From Prorocentrum cordatum (lineage: Eukaryota; Sar; Dinophyceae; Prorocentrales; Prorocentraceae), in assembly GCA_963575745.1 (NCBI GenBank), contig CAUYUJ010016896.1, forward strand, positions 1 through 45,000: a stretch of 45,000 bases of DNA. The letters are read 5' to 3'. The position numbers were made by a program, and so were the translations under genes. The notes beneath the pieces were generated by a model. That model did no database searches, was not told the DNA's origin, and was given only the letters and a program-made list of their open reading frames with translations. This document shows, piece after piece, positions 19,315 to 29,785 of the stretch (the first letter of the stretch is position 1; the number at the start of each line of letters is the position of its first letter).

Positions 19315-19650
19315 TTAAGTCCACCCCGACACCTGGGCCACGAAGACATCGCGGCGCATGTTGAAAAGGTCCTTGCGCTGGCGCTTGACCTGTTGAGCGA
19401 GGGCGGCCTTCTCGCTCCGCAAAGCTGCGCACGTCTCGTGGTATTTCCGCAGGTGGTTCTGCGCAGCCTCCCTCATGTACTGCTTGACCCACGGCTTGGC
19501 GATCCAGTTCTTCAAGGACTTGGCGCGCTTACGATCACGACACCTGTCGGTTTTAGTCTTCACGGCCTTCGCTGATGCAGCTGGCATGGCAGGCTGTGGC
19601 GCCAGCACTGGGGAGAGAAGTAGCAAACAAAAAACAACCACTCGATTCAT
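19315..19650 (-). CDS. Hypothetical Lys/Arg-rich protein segment
   Basis: The frame starts MNRVVVFCLLLLSPVLAPQP, though the ATG giving MPAASAKAVKTKTDRCRDRK is an alternative start. It continues SLKNWIAKPWVKQYMREAAQ and KYHETCAALRSEKAALAQQV, then ends VSGWT. It is basic and helical. Possibly the first exon of a gene continuing through 18936-19118 and 18392-18916. Not recognised. Confidence 0.35.
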   Translation of the reverse strand: MNRVVVFCLLLLSPVLAPQPAMPAASAKAVKTKTDRCRDRKRAKSLKNWIAKPWVKQYMREAAQNHLRKYHETCAALRSEKAALAQQVKRQRKDLFNMRRDVFVAQVSGWT

Positions 19651-19682
19651 AACAAACTACGGATGGTTGCACCCAGTTAGGC

Positions 19683-20134
19683 TGAGGCGGAGGAGGGAGA
19701 GGAATATGAGGATGAGGAGGCGGACAAGGAAACTGAGGAGGCAGGAGGGTGAGGGGTAGGAGGAGGATGAGACAGAAGAGGATGAAGAGGAGGAGTAGGA
19801 GGAGGAGGACGGGCAGGATGATGAGGATGAGGATGAAGAGGGTAAATAAGAAGATGAGGATGAGGAGGATGAGGGGGATGAGGAGGATGATGATGAAGAA
19901 GATGATGCGGATGATGAGGAAGATGAGGAAGATGAGGGCGCGGAGGAAGAAAAGGATGATGAGGATCAGAATGATGATGATGAGGATGAAGATGAAGAAG
20001 AGGATGAGGAGGACGAGGAGGACGAGGAGGATGATCATCGGAATTATCGCGGGACGGGGTGCTGGGGGGGGGGCTGAGCATATATATATATATATATATA
20101 GACATACACATAAGTATATATATATATATACATA
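19683..20134. repeat. GAGGAT-type microsatellite followed by (TA)n
   Basis: 19683-20035 is made of GAG/GAT/GAA trinucleotides in irregular order. Two TA runs follow at 20080-20100 and 20115-20132. The frames (Met/Arg-rich forward; Pro/His or Leu/Ile-rich reverse) are repeat translations. Confidence 0.95.
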
Positions 20135-20463
20135 GCTATGTATACCAACGATCTGGCGAACGGAAGCGCGGCTAGGGAGGAGATCCTCCTCCTTTTCCTC
20201 CTCCTCCTCCTCCTCGCGCGACGGACTCCCTTCAGGCTGCGTACCTTCCTCCTCCTCCTCCTGAGCATTCACGAGCAGGAGTCCAACCAGCACAGCATAG
20301 GGAGGCAAGCATAGAAGTCTGCGCAGCGGCAGCCGAGACGCGCCACACGGTCGGCCCGCATCACAGGGATGCGCGAGGAGGCTGCGGGGGCCCTGGGCCC
20401 CCATTGCGAGGCTCTTCGAGCGGGGCGCGGCCAACGGAAGTGGCCAAGGATGGAGAGAGGAGG

Positions 20464-20721
20464 CTAGAGGCCTGCTAGATGGGGTCGGAGTAGATGGGGT
20501 CGAAGAATCGGGCCGCATCGCCAATGCATCGCCGATGTATCGGCGATGCATCGGCGATGCATCGACGATGCATCGGCGATGCACTGGCGACGTCGGCGAT
20601 GCATCGGCGACGTCGGCGTGGGGAAATACGGGCTCCACATCAAGCCGCATCACCGATGAATCGGCGATGCGGCGCGATCCTCCGACCCAATCTACTCGGA
20701 CCCCATCGAGGAGGCCTAGAG
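20464..20721. mobile_element. 246-bp inverted-repeat element with a GATGCATCGGC core
   Basis: The element spans 20470-20715. Its termini are GCCTGCTAGATGGGGTCGG and the complement of GCCTCCTCGATGGGGTCCG, 23 of 26 positions matching. It is flanked on both sides by CTAGAG (20464-20469 and 20716-20721), a 6-bp target duplication. The interior carries about nine near-copies of the 12-bp palindromic unit GCGATGCATCGG. Related copies lie at ~24410-24600 and 44445-44575. It has no coding capacity, so it is MITE-like. Confidence 0.7.
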
Positions 20722-21430
20722 AGGCAAGGACGCAAGGGTACCCTTGGGAAGGTCCCCCATCCTTCCTATGCGGGTGGACTGTGTGAGTTCAAGCGGCCGC
20801 GGCCGCGGGCAGCACGTGAAGCCACATTGGAGGCCGTGCGCGGGGGTCCAGGCTCCAGCGGCCGGACCCACGGCGGAGGGCCACTGCATTCAAGCCCAGG
20901 TGAGGCTTCGCACTACTGCGGGATGATGATTCATTAAAACAATGGGAGAGATCGATTCAAATAATAGCTTTCTGCGATTGCTGCATCATTTTCTGACTGG
21001 GGGAGAACGATTCAAAGGAATAGTTTTCCAGCCCGCGGCCGGTTTTTTCTAATCGTCATCCCGGGCGCCGCCGCGTGAACACGACCCCCGGTCATTTATT
21101 AATCGTCATCCTCAATTAGCTTGTGAAATTGGAACCACATCCCCTTGCTGAAGTTACAAGTTAGGCCTCCATGGGGGGGCCAGTGGAGAGCGTCGAGTAA
21201 ACAGCGGGAGATGATGGGGCTTCTTTCGGGCCACACTTCTCGCTTCCACATTCTTATGCATCACTCGTGGCCGAGAATTTGTCACCAAAGGCTGGCTCCC
21301 GACCCTCACCCTGGAAATTCGCCAGACGAGATCTCCGGTAACACATTTCGAATAGTTCTGCCTCGCACGCGCGGGCCCGGCCCCTGGGGATCCCCGGGCG
21401 AAAAGTATACGCGGACGGACGCTCGGCGGA
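20722..21430. other. No gene recognised
   Basis: Contains small repeats: ATTCAAATAATAG (20958) versus ATTCAAAGGAATAG (21010), and TAATCGTCATCC twice (21051 and 21099). The 284-codon plus-strand frame starting at 21145 runs on into the CCAAGA arrays and is not convincing. Confidence 0.4.
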
Positions 21431-22280
21431 CTCCGGGGCAGAGCTGGCGGAGCTCCCGGGGCGCGGTCCTGGCGGCTCCCGGAGCGCTCCACGAGCGCCC
21501 CGAAGAAGTTCCACAGGGCGCCGAGTGGCACACGGATCGCTCCCAGATGTCTAGGATGGCCTCCCGACGGCCCCACAGGCCTCCACAATGTCCAAGACGC
21601 CTCCAACAGACGCCTCCGAAGAGAGCCCCGAGGGGCAAACATCGTTCCATACCTTGCGTAAACCAATATTTTTATTCGATTCGCCTCCTCAGTCTTCGCA
21701 ACGTCCAAGACGGCCCCGGGCTCCCAGGATCGCCCCAAGACCGCCGAAGAGGCGCCCAAGAAGGCTACAAGACAGCCCCAGAGTCCCTCGAGACGCCTCT
21801 AGGAGCCCCAAGATTGGCCGAGATGGCCGCCGGACTGCGCCAAGAGCGGCCCACAGGAGGAACCAAAGAGAACATGTCGAACCTTCGGGCCCCAGACGCC
21901 CCGAGGAAGCTCCCGGGAGCTTCCAAGAGAGCCCAAGAGGCTCCAAGAGACGCCTCCGAAGAGAGCCCCAAGAGCGCAGATCGCTCCATTCCGTTGTAAA
22001 ACGCATATTGTCACCCGATTCGCCTCCTCAATTTTCATAACATCCAAAACGGCCCCAGAGGCTCCCACGATCGCCCCAAGACCGCCGAAGAGGCCCCCAA
22101 GAAGGCTCAAAGACAGCCCCAGGGCGCCTCAAGACGGCTCCAGGACCCCCCAAGACTGGCCAAGACGGCCTCAAGGACTGCTCCGCGAGGAGAACAGAGG
22201 ATGTACCAGAACGGACATTTCAAACCTTCGGCCCCCAGACGCCCCGAGAAAGCTCCCGGACCTTCCAATAGGCTACCCGG
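21430..22280. repeat. CCAAGA-type array with a 340-bp tandem duplication
   Basis: GACGCCTCCGAAGAGAGCCCC at 21609 recurs at 21949. Downstream blocks follow at the same ~340-bp offset: ATTCGCCTCCTCA, ATCGCCCCAAGACCGCCGAA, then AACCTTCGG (offset 343). Two units therefore cover about 21601-22280. Internally each is built from CCAAGAGG/CCAAGACGG units. Confidence 0.8.
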
Positions 22281-22283
22281 AAG

Positions 22284-23110
22284 TTAATGAATGGTGCGAT
22301 CGCGAGAAAAATGCGACCAACGAGAAACACGCTCCGAACATCGGTGATGCTCGCGGTCCCTGACAAGAGTACGCCCGCGTGAAAACAATGCCAACATAAT
22401 GGCCTCGAGCGTTGTGAGGCGGACCCCATGCATTGGCGTGGCCTGGGCGCGCTTAAGGTGACCACTAGCCTCGTCAGCGAACCCACGACGCCGTAACCAT
22501 TTCTTGGCGTAGCATTGACCATCTTGCCTGCGCAGTGCGCAGGGCCTGAGATCGTCCTCGTGGGGCTTTGCGGCAAGGAGCGCCCAGGCATGCTTACCGA
22601 TACCATTGCAGCCAAGGGTGCAACCGATCGGTGATACGATGCGCAAGAAGTCGTCCTGTGCAATGCGCTTTCAAGAACATCGCATGAACAATACATACCA
22701 GTATCAGACGGACGCACATCCCCATGCCCGCATGGATGCGCACACTCTCCAACGGAAAGCTCTGGTCAAAAACCTGCGTTGGAAAATGCACGGTGCCGTT
22801 ATTACGGGATCAGCGCCATGTCCAGACGCACAAGGCCGTACATACACACACGCGATACCAGAGTGAGAGGCTTGGAAGAGCTCATTGCGTTGACGCTCGG
22901 AGAAAAAACTGTGGCGTGTCGCGCCGATCGGGTGCGGTCGTGCCTGGTGGCTGCGCCGACTGCTCGAGGGGTGACCGTCGCGTTGTTGCCCGGTAGGCGA
23001 ACACCTGCATCTGCGCTTCCAGGGTCTCCACAAACCATTGTGCTGTGGACAAGGTCGCCTGCAGAACCGGCACGCTGTCAAGGCCAGGGGCGACACCCTG
23101 TGCCAACAAC
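22284..23110 (-). other. Possible coding pieces, unassigned
   Basis: Two minus-strand frames look better than background. 22646-22284 contains RIVSPIGCTLGCNGIGKHAW, KKWLRRRGFADEASGHLKRA and TPMHGVRLTTLEAIMLALF. 23109-22882 contains GLDSVPVLQATLSTAQWFVE and TLEAQMQVFAYRATTRRS. No family was recognised; they may be decayed mobile-element fragments. Confidence 0.25.
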
Positions 23111-23119
23111 GGGACGCGT

Positions 23120-24050
23120 CGAGCACGGACTTTGCCTTCCGCTGAGCCTTAAGCGAGGTTTCTGTTCAACGCCATGCAAGTGTATCGCACTAGTCCCACT
23201 GGAGGTGAAATGCAACTTGAGCCGAGTGAGTCTTATAAAACAAACGGCTACGAATTGGACCTTTTGAACATGTTGTGGGCCGTCTTTGCTTGACCGTTTT
23301 TTTGGTTTTTAGCGGTTGGGTGCGCTCCTGGCGAACTACAGAAACACTACCAAGCATCAACACATTCATGTCCACACACCCGAAACAACTGTTAGCGCTT
23401 AGCTGTTAGCCAAAACGCCCGAGGCATCAAACCTGCGTGTCTGTGCGGACGTCCCGAGGATGGAGTCACCTCGGCCTCCCTTGCTGCTTGGATCTCCTCC
23501 TCGAGTGGCTCTACTCGCACGGGGACGAAGGGCGTGGGGCAAATGAACGAGGAGGACAAGGAAGGAGCACAAGGGACACCTCGGACTGAGGAGAGGGGAG
23601 GGGGCCTGGTGGGACGAGGTTGGCGAGAAGGTGGAGGAAACATGCCAGGACGCGCTGTGGCATGTCGGCCAGGTGATTCAGGCCCCCTGCCGCAGTGCCG
23701 GCGGCAGTTGCCGGGGAGCAGCAAGAGTATGGAGGATGTCAATTGTATTGATCTGCATCGTCTCCAGGATTAGACCTCGTATGTATGCGCAACTCCTACC
23801 ACCTGCCCCCAACACGGGGCCAGTGGAAGAGTACGGTCTAACACAGCAGTGTCATTCGCGTCGCCTGGAGGACAACTTTTCGTACCATCGCGAGAACCCG
23901 ACTATTTTGAGTTTAAGGGGCAGCGTTCGGACCCTGACTGGCCCGAGCTCAAATTAAGGTCCGCGGGCTCGCGGGCAAAGCCGCGGGACGGGTCTATGCT
24001 CTGTAGAAGGGGCGCAGGGCAAAACTTAATGGAGACCAGGCAGGGAGAAG
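23120..24050. other. No gene recognised
   Basis: Unique-looking sequence with frames under 120 codons and no recognisable motif. 23280-23320 is T-rich on the plus strand. Confidence 0.4.
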
Positions 24051-24053
24051 GAG

Positions 24054-24352
24054 CAGGATGAGGACGAGGAGGAGGAGGAGGAGGAGGAGGAGGAGGAGGA
24101 GGAGGAGGAGGAGGAGGAGGAGGGAGGAGGAGGAGGAGGAGGAGGAGGAGAGGAGGAGGAGGGAGGAGGGAGGGAGGGAGGGAGGGAGGGAGGAGGAGGA
24201 GGAGGAGGAGGAGGGGGAGGAGGAGGAGGGGGAGGAGGAGGAGGAGGAGGAGGAGGAGGAGGAGGAGGAGGAGGAGGAGGAGGAGGCCAGGAGGAGGAGG
24301 AGGAGGAGGGAGAAGGAGCAGGATGAGGAGGAGGAGGAGGAGGAGGAGTTAG
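24054..24352. repeat. (GGA)n microsatellite
   Basis: About 300 bp of GGA with GGGA stretches at 24166-24193. On the other strand it reads as poly-Pro or poly-Ser. It is complementary in type to the CCT array at 24735-24860. Confidence 0.95.
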
Positions 24353-24409
24353 GGCGAGGCGGACGTGTGGGAAGCAGGAGAGCGTCAAGGGCTTCAGCGG
24401 AGCCCTAAG

Positions 24410-24600
24410 TTAGAGGCCTCGAGTTCAAGGAGGCGGGGTCGGAGGATGGCACCACATCGGCGACGTCAGCGTGGAGAACATCAGCCTCAACGCCGAGCCG
24501 CTTCGCCGATGCATCGGCGATGCATCGGCGATGCATCGGCGACGTGGCGCGATCCTCCGAGCCCATCTACTCCGACCCCATCTGGGAGGCCCTGGATACG
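24410..24600. mobile_element. Second copy of the GATGCATCGGC inverted-repeat element
   Basis: The right end reads GCGATCCTCCGAGCCCATCT, then the complement of GCCTCCCAGATGGGGTCGG, matching the terminus of the 20470-20715 element. The left end has GGGGTCGGAGGAT after GCCT with an insertion. The core holds three GATGCATCGGC units. The element is shorter and more decayed than the first copy. Confidence 0.6.
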
Positions 24601-24616
24601 TGCCGCCAGCTCAGCC

Positions 24617-24721
24617 CTACGCAGGGCCCTCGTCGTCGTCCTCCTCGGCGGGCCCGCTGAACTTGATGACGCACAGGTTCAGGTCCGCGGCCGTGACCTC
24701 GGCGACGTGCGCAGGCGGTGT
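24617..24721 (-). CDS. Orphan terminal exon of an unidentified gene
   Basis: After CTCTGGCCAG (an acceptor on the minus strand) a clean 34-codon frame reads TPPAHVAEVTAADLNLCVIK, then FSGPAEEDDDEGPA and TAG at 24619-24617. The ordered hydrophobic pattern and acidic C terminus look like a genuine protein end. The DLNLCVIKF strand is reminiscent of the last beta strand of PP2C phosphatases, but that is only a resemblance. The upstream exon would lie beyond the CCT array and was not identified. Confidence 0.4.
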   Translation of the reverse strand, partial: TPPAHVAEVTAADLNLCVIKFSGPAEEDDDEGPA

Positions 24722-24734
24722 CTGGCCAGAGGGC

Positions 24735-24860
24735 CCTCCTTCTCCCTCCTCCTCCCTCCTCCCTCCTCCTCCCTCCTCCTCCTCCTCCTCCTCCCTCCCT
24801 CCCTCCCTCCCTCCCTCCTCTCCTCCTCCTCCTCCTCCTCCTCCTCCTCCTCCTCCGAAG
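24735..24860. repeat. (CCT)n microsatellite
   Basis: CTC/CCT repeats with five CCCT units at ~24790-24815, complementary to the GGGA stretch inside 24054-24352. Confidence 0.95.
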
Positions 24861-25675
24861 CTGGAACAGATACGTTACCAGTGGAGGGTGTGTTTTTTCA
24901 ACCCCACGACCTGCTGAGGGCCGGGGACGACGTCGGGGTGGTGTGGTGTATACCTTCCCCCCTCTTTCCAAGGGGAACAACGAAACATGCTGTATTTACC
25001 AGGATCCTGTATACGCCAGGATCCGCGGTCCTGTGCGAATTTCAGCTCAGGGTCGGAAAAAACATCGGTGTATATAGAGCTCGTTTCCCTACATCGATGC
25101 CACCCGGTCACGAAACTGGCCCCGACCCCTCCCTGGTCCATCAAGGCCCCTTGACCGGGCCGCGCACAGTCGTGGCGACCATGGGGATCCGTAAAGGTCT
25201 TGAAAGAGGAGACGACCACGACGACGACGCCGAGATCAGAGTTTATCTCGGATCACCTCGCCGATCGCCGTGCTCTCCACAGGGACCACAGTCCAATCAC
25301 CGAGATCGCGGTCGCGAGATCATCAAGTCACGGGGATCAGACATCACTGATCGTGCGACCAACGGACGCCAACCAACGGGTCAGAGGGGCCAAGTACAGC
25401 TAAACATCCTCCTCCTCCTCCTCCTGCTCCTGCTCCTCCTCCTCCTCCAAGTGCTCCGGTTTCCCTCCCCCTCCTCCTCCCCACTATTATTATTCTTCGT
25501 ATGGTTCTTCTTCTGCTTCTTCTCCCCCTCATCATTCTTCTCCTCCTACCCCTTTTTCCACCCTCTTCTCTTCAAGGGTTTTCTGTCTGCCTGCCTGGCC
25601 TCCAGACGATCCGCCTTGTCACTCCTGCACGCCAAATGATCCTTGGTATGACCTACGGACCATGGTGCCGAGGCC
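24861..25675. other. No gene recognised; short CTC/CTG tract
   Basis: Includes a CTC/CTG tract at 25408-25449. 24990-25060 has a small near-repeat (CCAGGATCC, then GCCAGGATCCGCGGTCC). Reading frames are shadows. Confidence 0.4.
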
Positions 25676-25838
25676 GTGGCGAAGGGGTCGTCCCTCACTG
25701 CCATGCAGTCCTTCTGCAGCTGCGTGCACCCTTCGTCGGTCTCTGCGTACTCCGCCGCCAGAGCCGCACTGTCGGGGTGCGACGACTGTCCCGAATGCCA
25801 CCTGCGGGGGTCGGGCGACGTCGACGGCGGTGAACGCA

Positions 25839-25884
<46 letters not shown>

Positions 25885-26596
25885 GCGAGCGAGCAAAAGA
25901 ACACGCAGGAGACCGCAAGGCCGGAAACGCCTACTTTCAAGGCCTGGCCTACTCGGGCCGGACACCCTCAACCGCCAACGTCGGCATCGCCAGCGTGCCG
26001 AGGAGAGCGCCTCGCACTGCTTCTGCGACGCGTTGCTCCTGGGAGGGCCGACAGACCCGGCCAGGCAGAGACCCCTGACTCACGGCGCAGGCCTCAGCCG
26101 GCGCCCCGCCACCCCGCTCCCTCCCCGGGACTTCGAGCCGGCCTGCGCCGCCCGCGGATGCTCACCCCTCACCCCGGCCACCGGCGCTGGCAAGTGGCGC
26201 AACCCCGACCACGGCTCGCCGCTTGGCGACCACCTCCGGGCACTGCTCGTCCACTCGGACTTCGCCGAAGTCTCCTGCAACCGCGTGGAAGGCACGGCGA
26301 GCATCAGGGAGGCCGCAGCTGTGTGCGACCTGGCTGCCGCAGCTGCCCCTGACCTCACCGCTCGCAACTATAGAATGCCCTCGTCATCACAGGTTGGCGC
26401 TGCGCCACGGCCGCCCGCTCCGTCCCGGCGCCTTCCTCCAGGCACACCGCGGCCAGCGCAAGCGCAAGTCCAGTGGCAGAGGCCCAACGCCCCCCCGCAC
26501 ACCTCGCGGAGACAGAGGCGGCTCCCCGGATCCTGGCGAGTCCACCTGCCGCCAGCGACCGACACAGCAGAACGGACTCCTGCTCGCCTTCCCCAG
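25676..26596 (+). other. Coding-like segment with a (CGA)n run, unassigned
   Basis: A plus-strand frame of 336 codons begins at 25676. An Asp run (25837-25881, a CGA microsatellite) splits it. Fragments such as DFEPACAARGCSPLTPATGA and HGSPLGDHLRALLVHSDFAE look coding-like, and the strand matches the helicase fragment that follows. Family not recognised; it may be the upstream part of the same element. Confidence 0.25.
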
Positions 26597-26853
26597 GCGC
26601 GCTGGTCATCTTCTGCACCACCCGTGCAAACCCAGCCAACGAGTGAGGTTTCATGGGCGACGCCCGACGCATCAACGTCGCCATGACAAGAGCCCAGGAA
26701 GGCCTCATCGTCGTCATGAACGGCAAGATGTGCAAGGCAGCCGGCGAAGCCCAGTTCAACGCGCTCGCGGACGCAGGCGACTGGATTTCATACCAGCATG
26801 AAGAGGCCGCAGGCAAGACGAACACGCGGCCATCGACCCCCGGCAGCTCCTGA
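26597..26853 (+). pseudogene. Fragment of a UPF1/DNA2-like SF1 helicase (motif V-VI region)
   Basis: After CCCCAG (a possible acceptor at 26596) the frame reads ALVIFCTTRANPANE, a TGA at 26644-26646, then GFMGDARRINVAMTRAQEGL and IVVMN. This matches the C-terminal helicase block of UPF1-type superfamily 1 enzymes, where GFxxDxRRxNVAxTRA is motif VI with its arginine finger. Known for the family: ATP-driven 5'-3' unwinding of RNA or DNA. The TGA and the lack of the Walker A and B parts in view argue for a decayed copy, possibly carried by a mobile element. Confidence 0.55.
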
Positions 26854-27287
26854 ACGGATGGGCAGAGCGCACTTCCCCCAGGAGACGAAGGCGATACTAG
26901 CCGAAGGCACGCTCGAGGCCTGGTTCAGGCAGATGCGAAAGGCACAGAAACAGCATGCCCTGGGCTTCGCCACCGCCCACGACACCCCGCTCCAGGACAA
27001 CTTCGACTGGGGCGGGCTGGGTGACGAGCTGGACGCCGCCAGCGCCGCCCTGGTGGCAGACCCGGCCTTCTTCCCGGTCCTCTACCACGCCCTTGGCCTG
27101 CGCCCGCGCCTGCACCGTCGGAGGGGCGCCACCCTGGCCAACCTCCGCGAGCACTGCCGCGAGCTGGCCAGCCACGACGCTCACCTGCATCTCGATCTTG
27201 AGCTGGGGGTCGACCCGATCAGCTGCCTACGCGGCAACCTGGGCGCGCCTCGCTCACGTGCATGGCCGGCCCTCAGCCCGCGTGCCA
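26798..27287 (+). other. Coding-like segment, unassigned
   Basis: An overlapping plus-strand frame reads FPQETKAILAEGTLEAWFRQ, DNFDWGGLGDELDAASAALV and DPAFFPVLYHALGLRPRLHR, then HCRELASHDAHLHLDLELGV. It stays open up to the inverted-repeat element at 27288. Composition is protein-like but I do not recognise it. Given the helicase fragment just upstream, it may be a downstream domain of the same element. Confidence 0.35.
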
Positions 27288-27480
27288 CCCAGACCCCCGA
27301 CGTCATGATTTTTTCACGACGTCGACCCCCAGAGGTCCAGACCCCTTCCCCGGGACCGGTTTTGCATCCTGACTCGTTTTTTTACGCTCCCGAGGCCCGG
27401 CAAGGGCCTCCAGAGGGCGAAAAGAGTGCAAAACCTCCCGTCGTGATTTTTTCACGACGCGAGGAGGTCTGGGGTGCCAG
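27282..27480 (+). mobile_element. ~186-bp inverted-repeat element, copy 1, with target duplication
   Basis: The element spans 27288-27474, beginning CCCAGACC and ending GGTCTGGG. It is flanked by perfect 6-bp direct repeats GTGCCA (27282-27287 and 27475-27480). Near each end is a palindrome around TGATTTTTTCA (GTCATGATTTTTTCACGACG left, CGTCGTGATTTTTTCACGACG-type right). The middle carries GACCGGTTTTGCATCCTGA and CCCGGCAAGGGCC. Same family as 29361-29546 and 29786-29969. It has no coding capacity. Confidence 0.8.
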
Positions 27481-29360
27481 GGCGCTTCGCCCCCGAGCAC
27501 GGGCTCGCCGAGGAGCGACGAGCTACGCCCCCAAGCACGAATGGCAATGGCGGCAGGAGAGCTGTCCCCGCCCGACGCGCCCCGCAGGCCGCCGGCCGCC
27601 CGGGGCATAGCGCGGCGCCCCGCCCGACGCCAGCCACCTCGCCGCCCTGCTGCGGGCCCACGGCCGCCAGCAGTGCCGCCAAGGACCTGACGGACAACCG
27701 CTGCCCAACGCCTGGGCGAGGAGGCCCCCGGCCATGATGCTCTTTTTGGCCCGCGAGCTGAGGCCCCTTTCTGGCCCCATCAACCAAGCCTGGCCCGATC
27801 GGAGACGTGCTGGAGGCTGTTCTCGGCGCGCGCATCCCGCGCAACCCTGCCCCGTTGTGACTGCTTCGGGGCGGCGCGCGGCATCGCCGACAAGGACTTC
27901 CGCGGGCTCCACGCGCGGCTGGAGGCGTTGATCAAGCAGGCGTCCAGGCTCACTGAGGTCGCGCACCACCACCCGGAGGTGGAGGGCACGGGGTGCCCAG
28001 CTACCTGGGCGGAGATGCAGCGGGCCCCGTTCCCAACGTCCGCTCCGCTGCGGTGCTCGAAACTCTGGCGCCACCCGCCAACCTGACCGCACTGGCGGAC
28101 CACTAGTGCGCCATCTGCGCCCTCTCCGTCGAACTCGCAGGGGACGAGACAGGGCTCCTGCCAAAGGGGCCAACGCACCAGCTCCAGCACCTCGGGGGAG
28201 GAATGTCCAGCGGCAGACAAGACATCCACTCAGCCCGCCCGTCCGATCCCTCACTTGGCGTCACCCTGTTCCTGGCTCTCAGGGAAGACGACGCTCGGCT
28301 CCACCCAGACAAGGATGTAGCGCTAACCTGGTGCGATGACAAGACAAGGGGTGCGGAGGAGGGCCGTTTCTAGCCGACGACGGAGCCTGGGTGAGCCGCG
28401 GCCAGAGACTCACCCTGGCCAGCAGCAGACAGGCCGCCTGTCGGGCCGGCAGTGGCTGCCGCTGACACTGCGCCAAGTGCCCGCAGGGAAGACCTGGCCG
28501 AGCGCGGCGTCGGCTTCGCCGTTCCCGACGACGCGGCTCCGGTCGGCCGATTCCCTCGCGCGTTCGACGCAGCCCGCCTGAACGCGACCACGCGTTGAGG
28601 CCTCTCCCAGCCCACCGCGCCGCCAGCAAGCCCACCGGCGCTGACGCGATCCAGGATCTGCACCTGGCCCAAGTCGGAGCCCACGGCCCGGTCACGGCTG
28701 GCACGATGATCCCTGCCCGCTGCGCCGACGACGACAGGGCGGGGCGGGGAGTGCTGAAAGACGGCTGGTCCGCCAAGTGCGACGGCTGCCCCGCCGCACG
28801 CCAGGTGCTTCACCTGACGATTGGGGAAGCCCCTCTCGGTGCGTTCGCGCTCCGCCCCGACGCTACGACGTCCGCGCGCGCACCGCTGGTCATGGGCCTC
28901 CCAGCATGCCCGCACTGGCCCCGAGAGTTTCAGGCCAAGTGCTGGAACGGCAGCTTGTTCTGCTCGGAATGCCCGGTGCACCTCTGGGGCGCCCGGCCCA
29001 CCGACTCAGCAGAGATCCTGCAGCGCGACGGCGCGCTGGTCCACGACGGCCCGCAGCCCGGCGCGCGGCCGCCGCCGCCGTCCCCCCCTGCCCGCAACCC
29101 GCACTGCAACGCGGCCGCGGAAGCGCTGGCGAACGCGCGCCAGGTGCGAGACCCAATCGAGCAGAGACTCCTCGACATGGCCGCCCGGTGCACGCGCGAT
29201 CGACGTCGTCTTAGGACTGCCCGCCGAACGCGACCGGCGCCGAGCCGAGCAGCTCCCGGGACAAGCGGACGCCGCCGCCGCCGCCGTCATGGGCGCCGCC
29301 CACGCCGGGGCACCGCGCACCGCCACCCAGAACAACCAAGCGCGCGCCGCCTGCGCGCTC
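27475..29360 (+). other. Broken run of coding-like segments, unassigned
   Basis: The best pieces on the plus strand are as follows. ~27800-28085 has CDCFGAARGIADKDFRGLHA and LEALIKQASRLTEVAHHHPE. ~28129-28370 has HLGGGMSSGRQDIHSARPSD and SLGVTLFLALREDDARLHPD. ~28600-29250 has MGLPACPHWPREFQAKCWNG and SLFCSECPVHLWGARPTDSA. Frames change between pieces and stops intervene. They may be exons of one gene or a decayed element gene. The Cys/His spacing around 28900-28990 could be a zinc-binding site, but no family was recognised. Confidence 0.3.
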
Positions 29361-29546
29361 CCCAGAAATCCGACGTCGTGATTTTTTCAATACGGGGTCC
29401 CCGGAGGTCTCGACCCATTCCCCCAGGACCGGTTTCTCATCCCGAGTCCTTCTTTTTAACGGTCCCGGGGCCCGGCGAGAGCCCCTTGAGGCCGACAGTT
29501 GCGAAAAACCTCCGTCTTGATTTGTTCAACACGTTGCATCTCTGGG
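29361..29546 (+). mobile_element. ~186-bp inverted-repeat element, copy 2
   Basis: Begins CCCAGAAATCCGACGTCGTG and ends with the complement of CCCAGAGATGCAACGTGTTG. The inner blocks GGACCGGTTTCTCATCC, GGGGCCCGGCGAGAGCC and GCGAAAAACCTCCGTCTTGA match copy 3. No clear target duplication was seen. Confidence 0.75.
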
Positions 29547-29785
29547 CCCGTCACGCGCGGCAGCCCCGGCTCGACGCGGCAGAGGCGCACCCAAAAAAGC
29601 GCCCCGAGGCAACACGCGGTCTCCGCCTCGCGCGGCAGGGAGCCCGCGCCTGGCGCGGCGCGCGCCCCCACGCAACGCCCGCGCCAACACGCGCCGCGGC
29701 GCGTCGCGAGGACCCCCTCGCAGCCAGGCCCGCCCGCCTCCGAACGGGCGCTGGCGACCCGAGGCGCCTCGGCGCGGCCCCGCTC

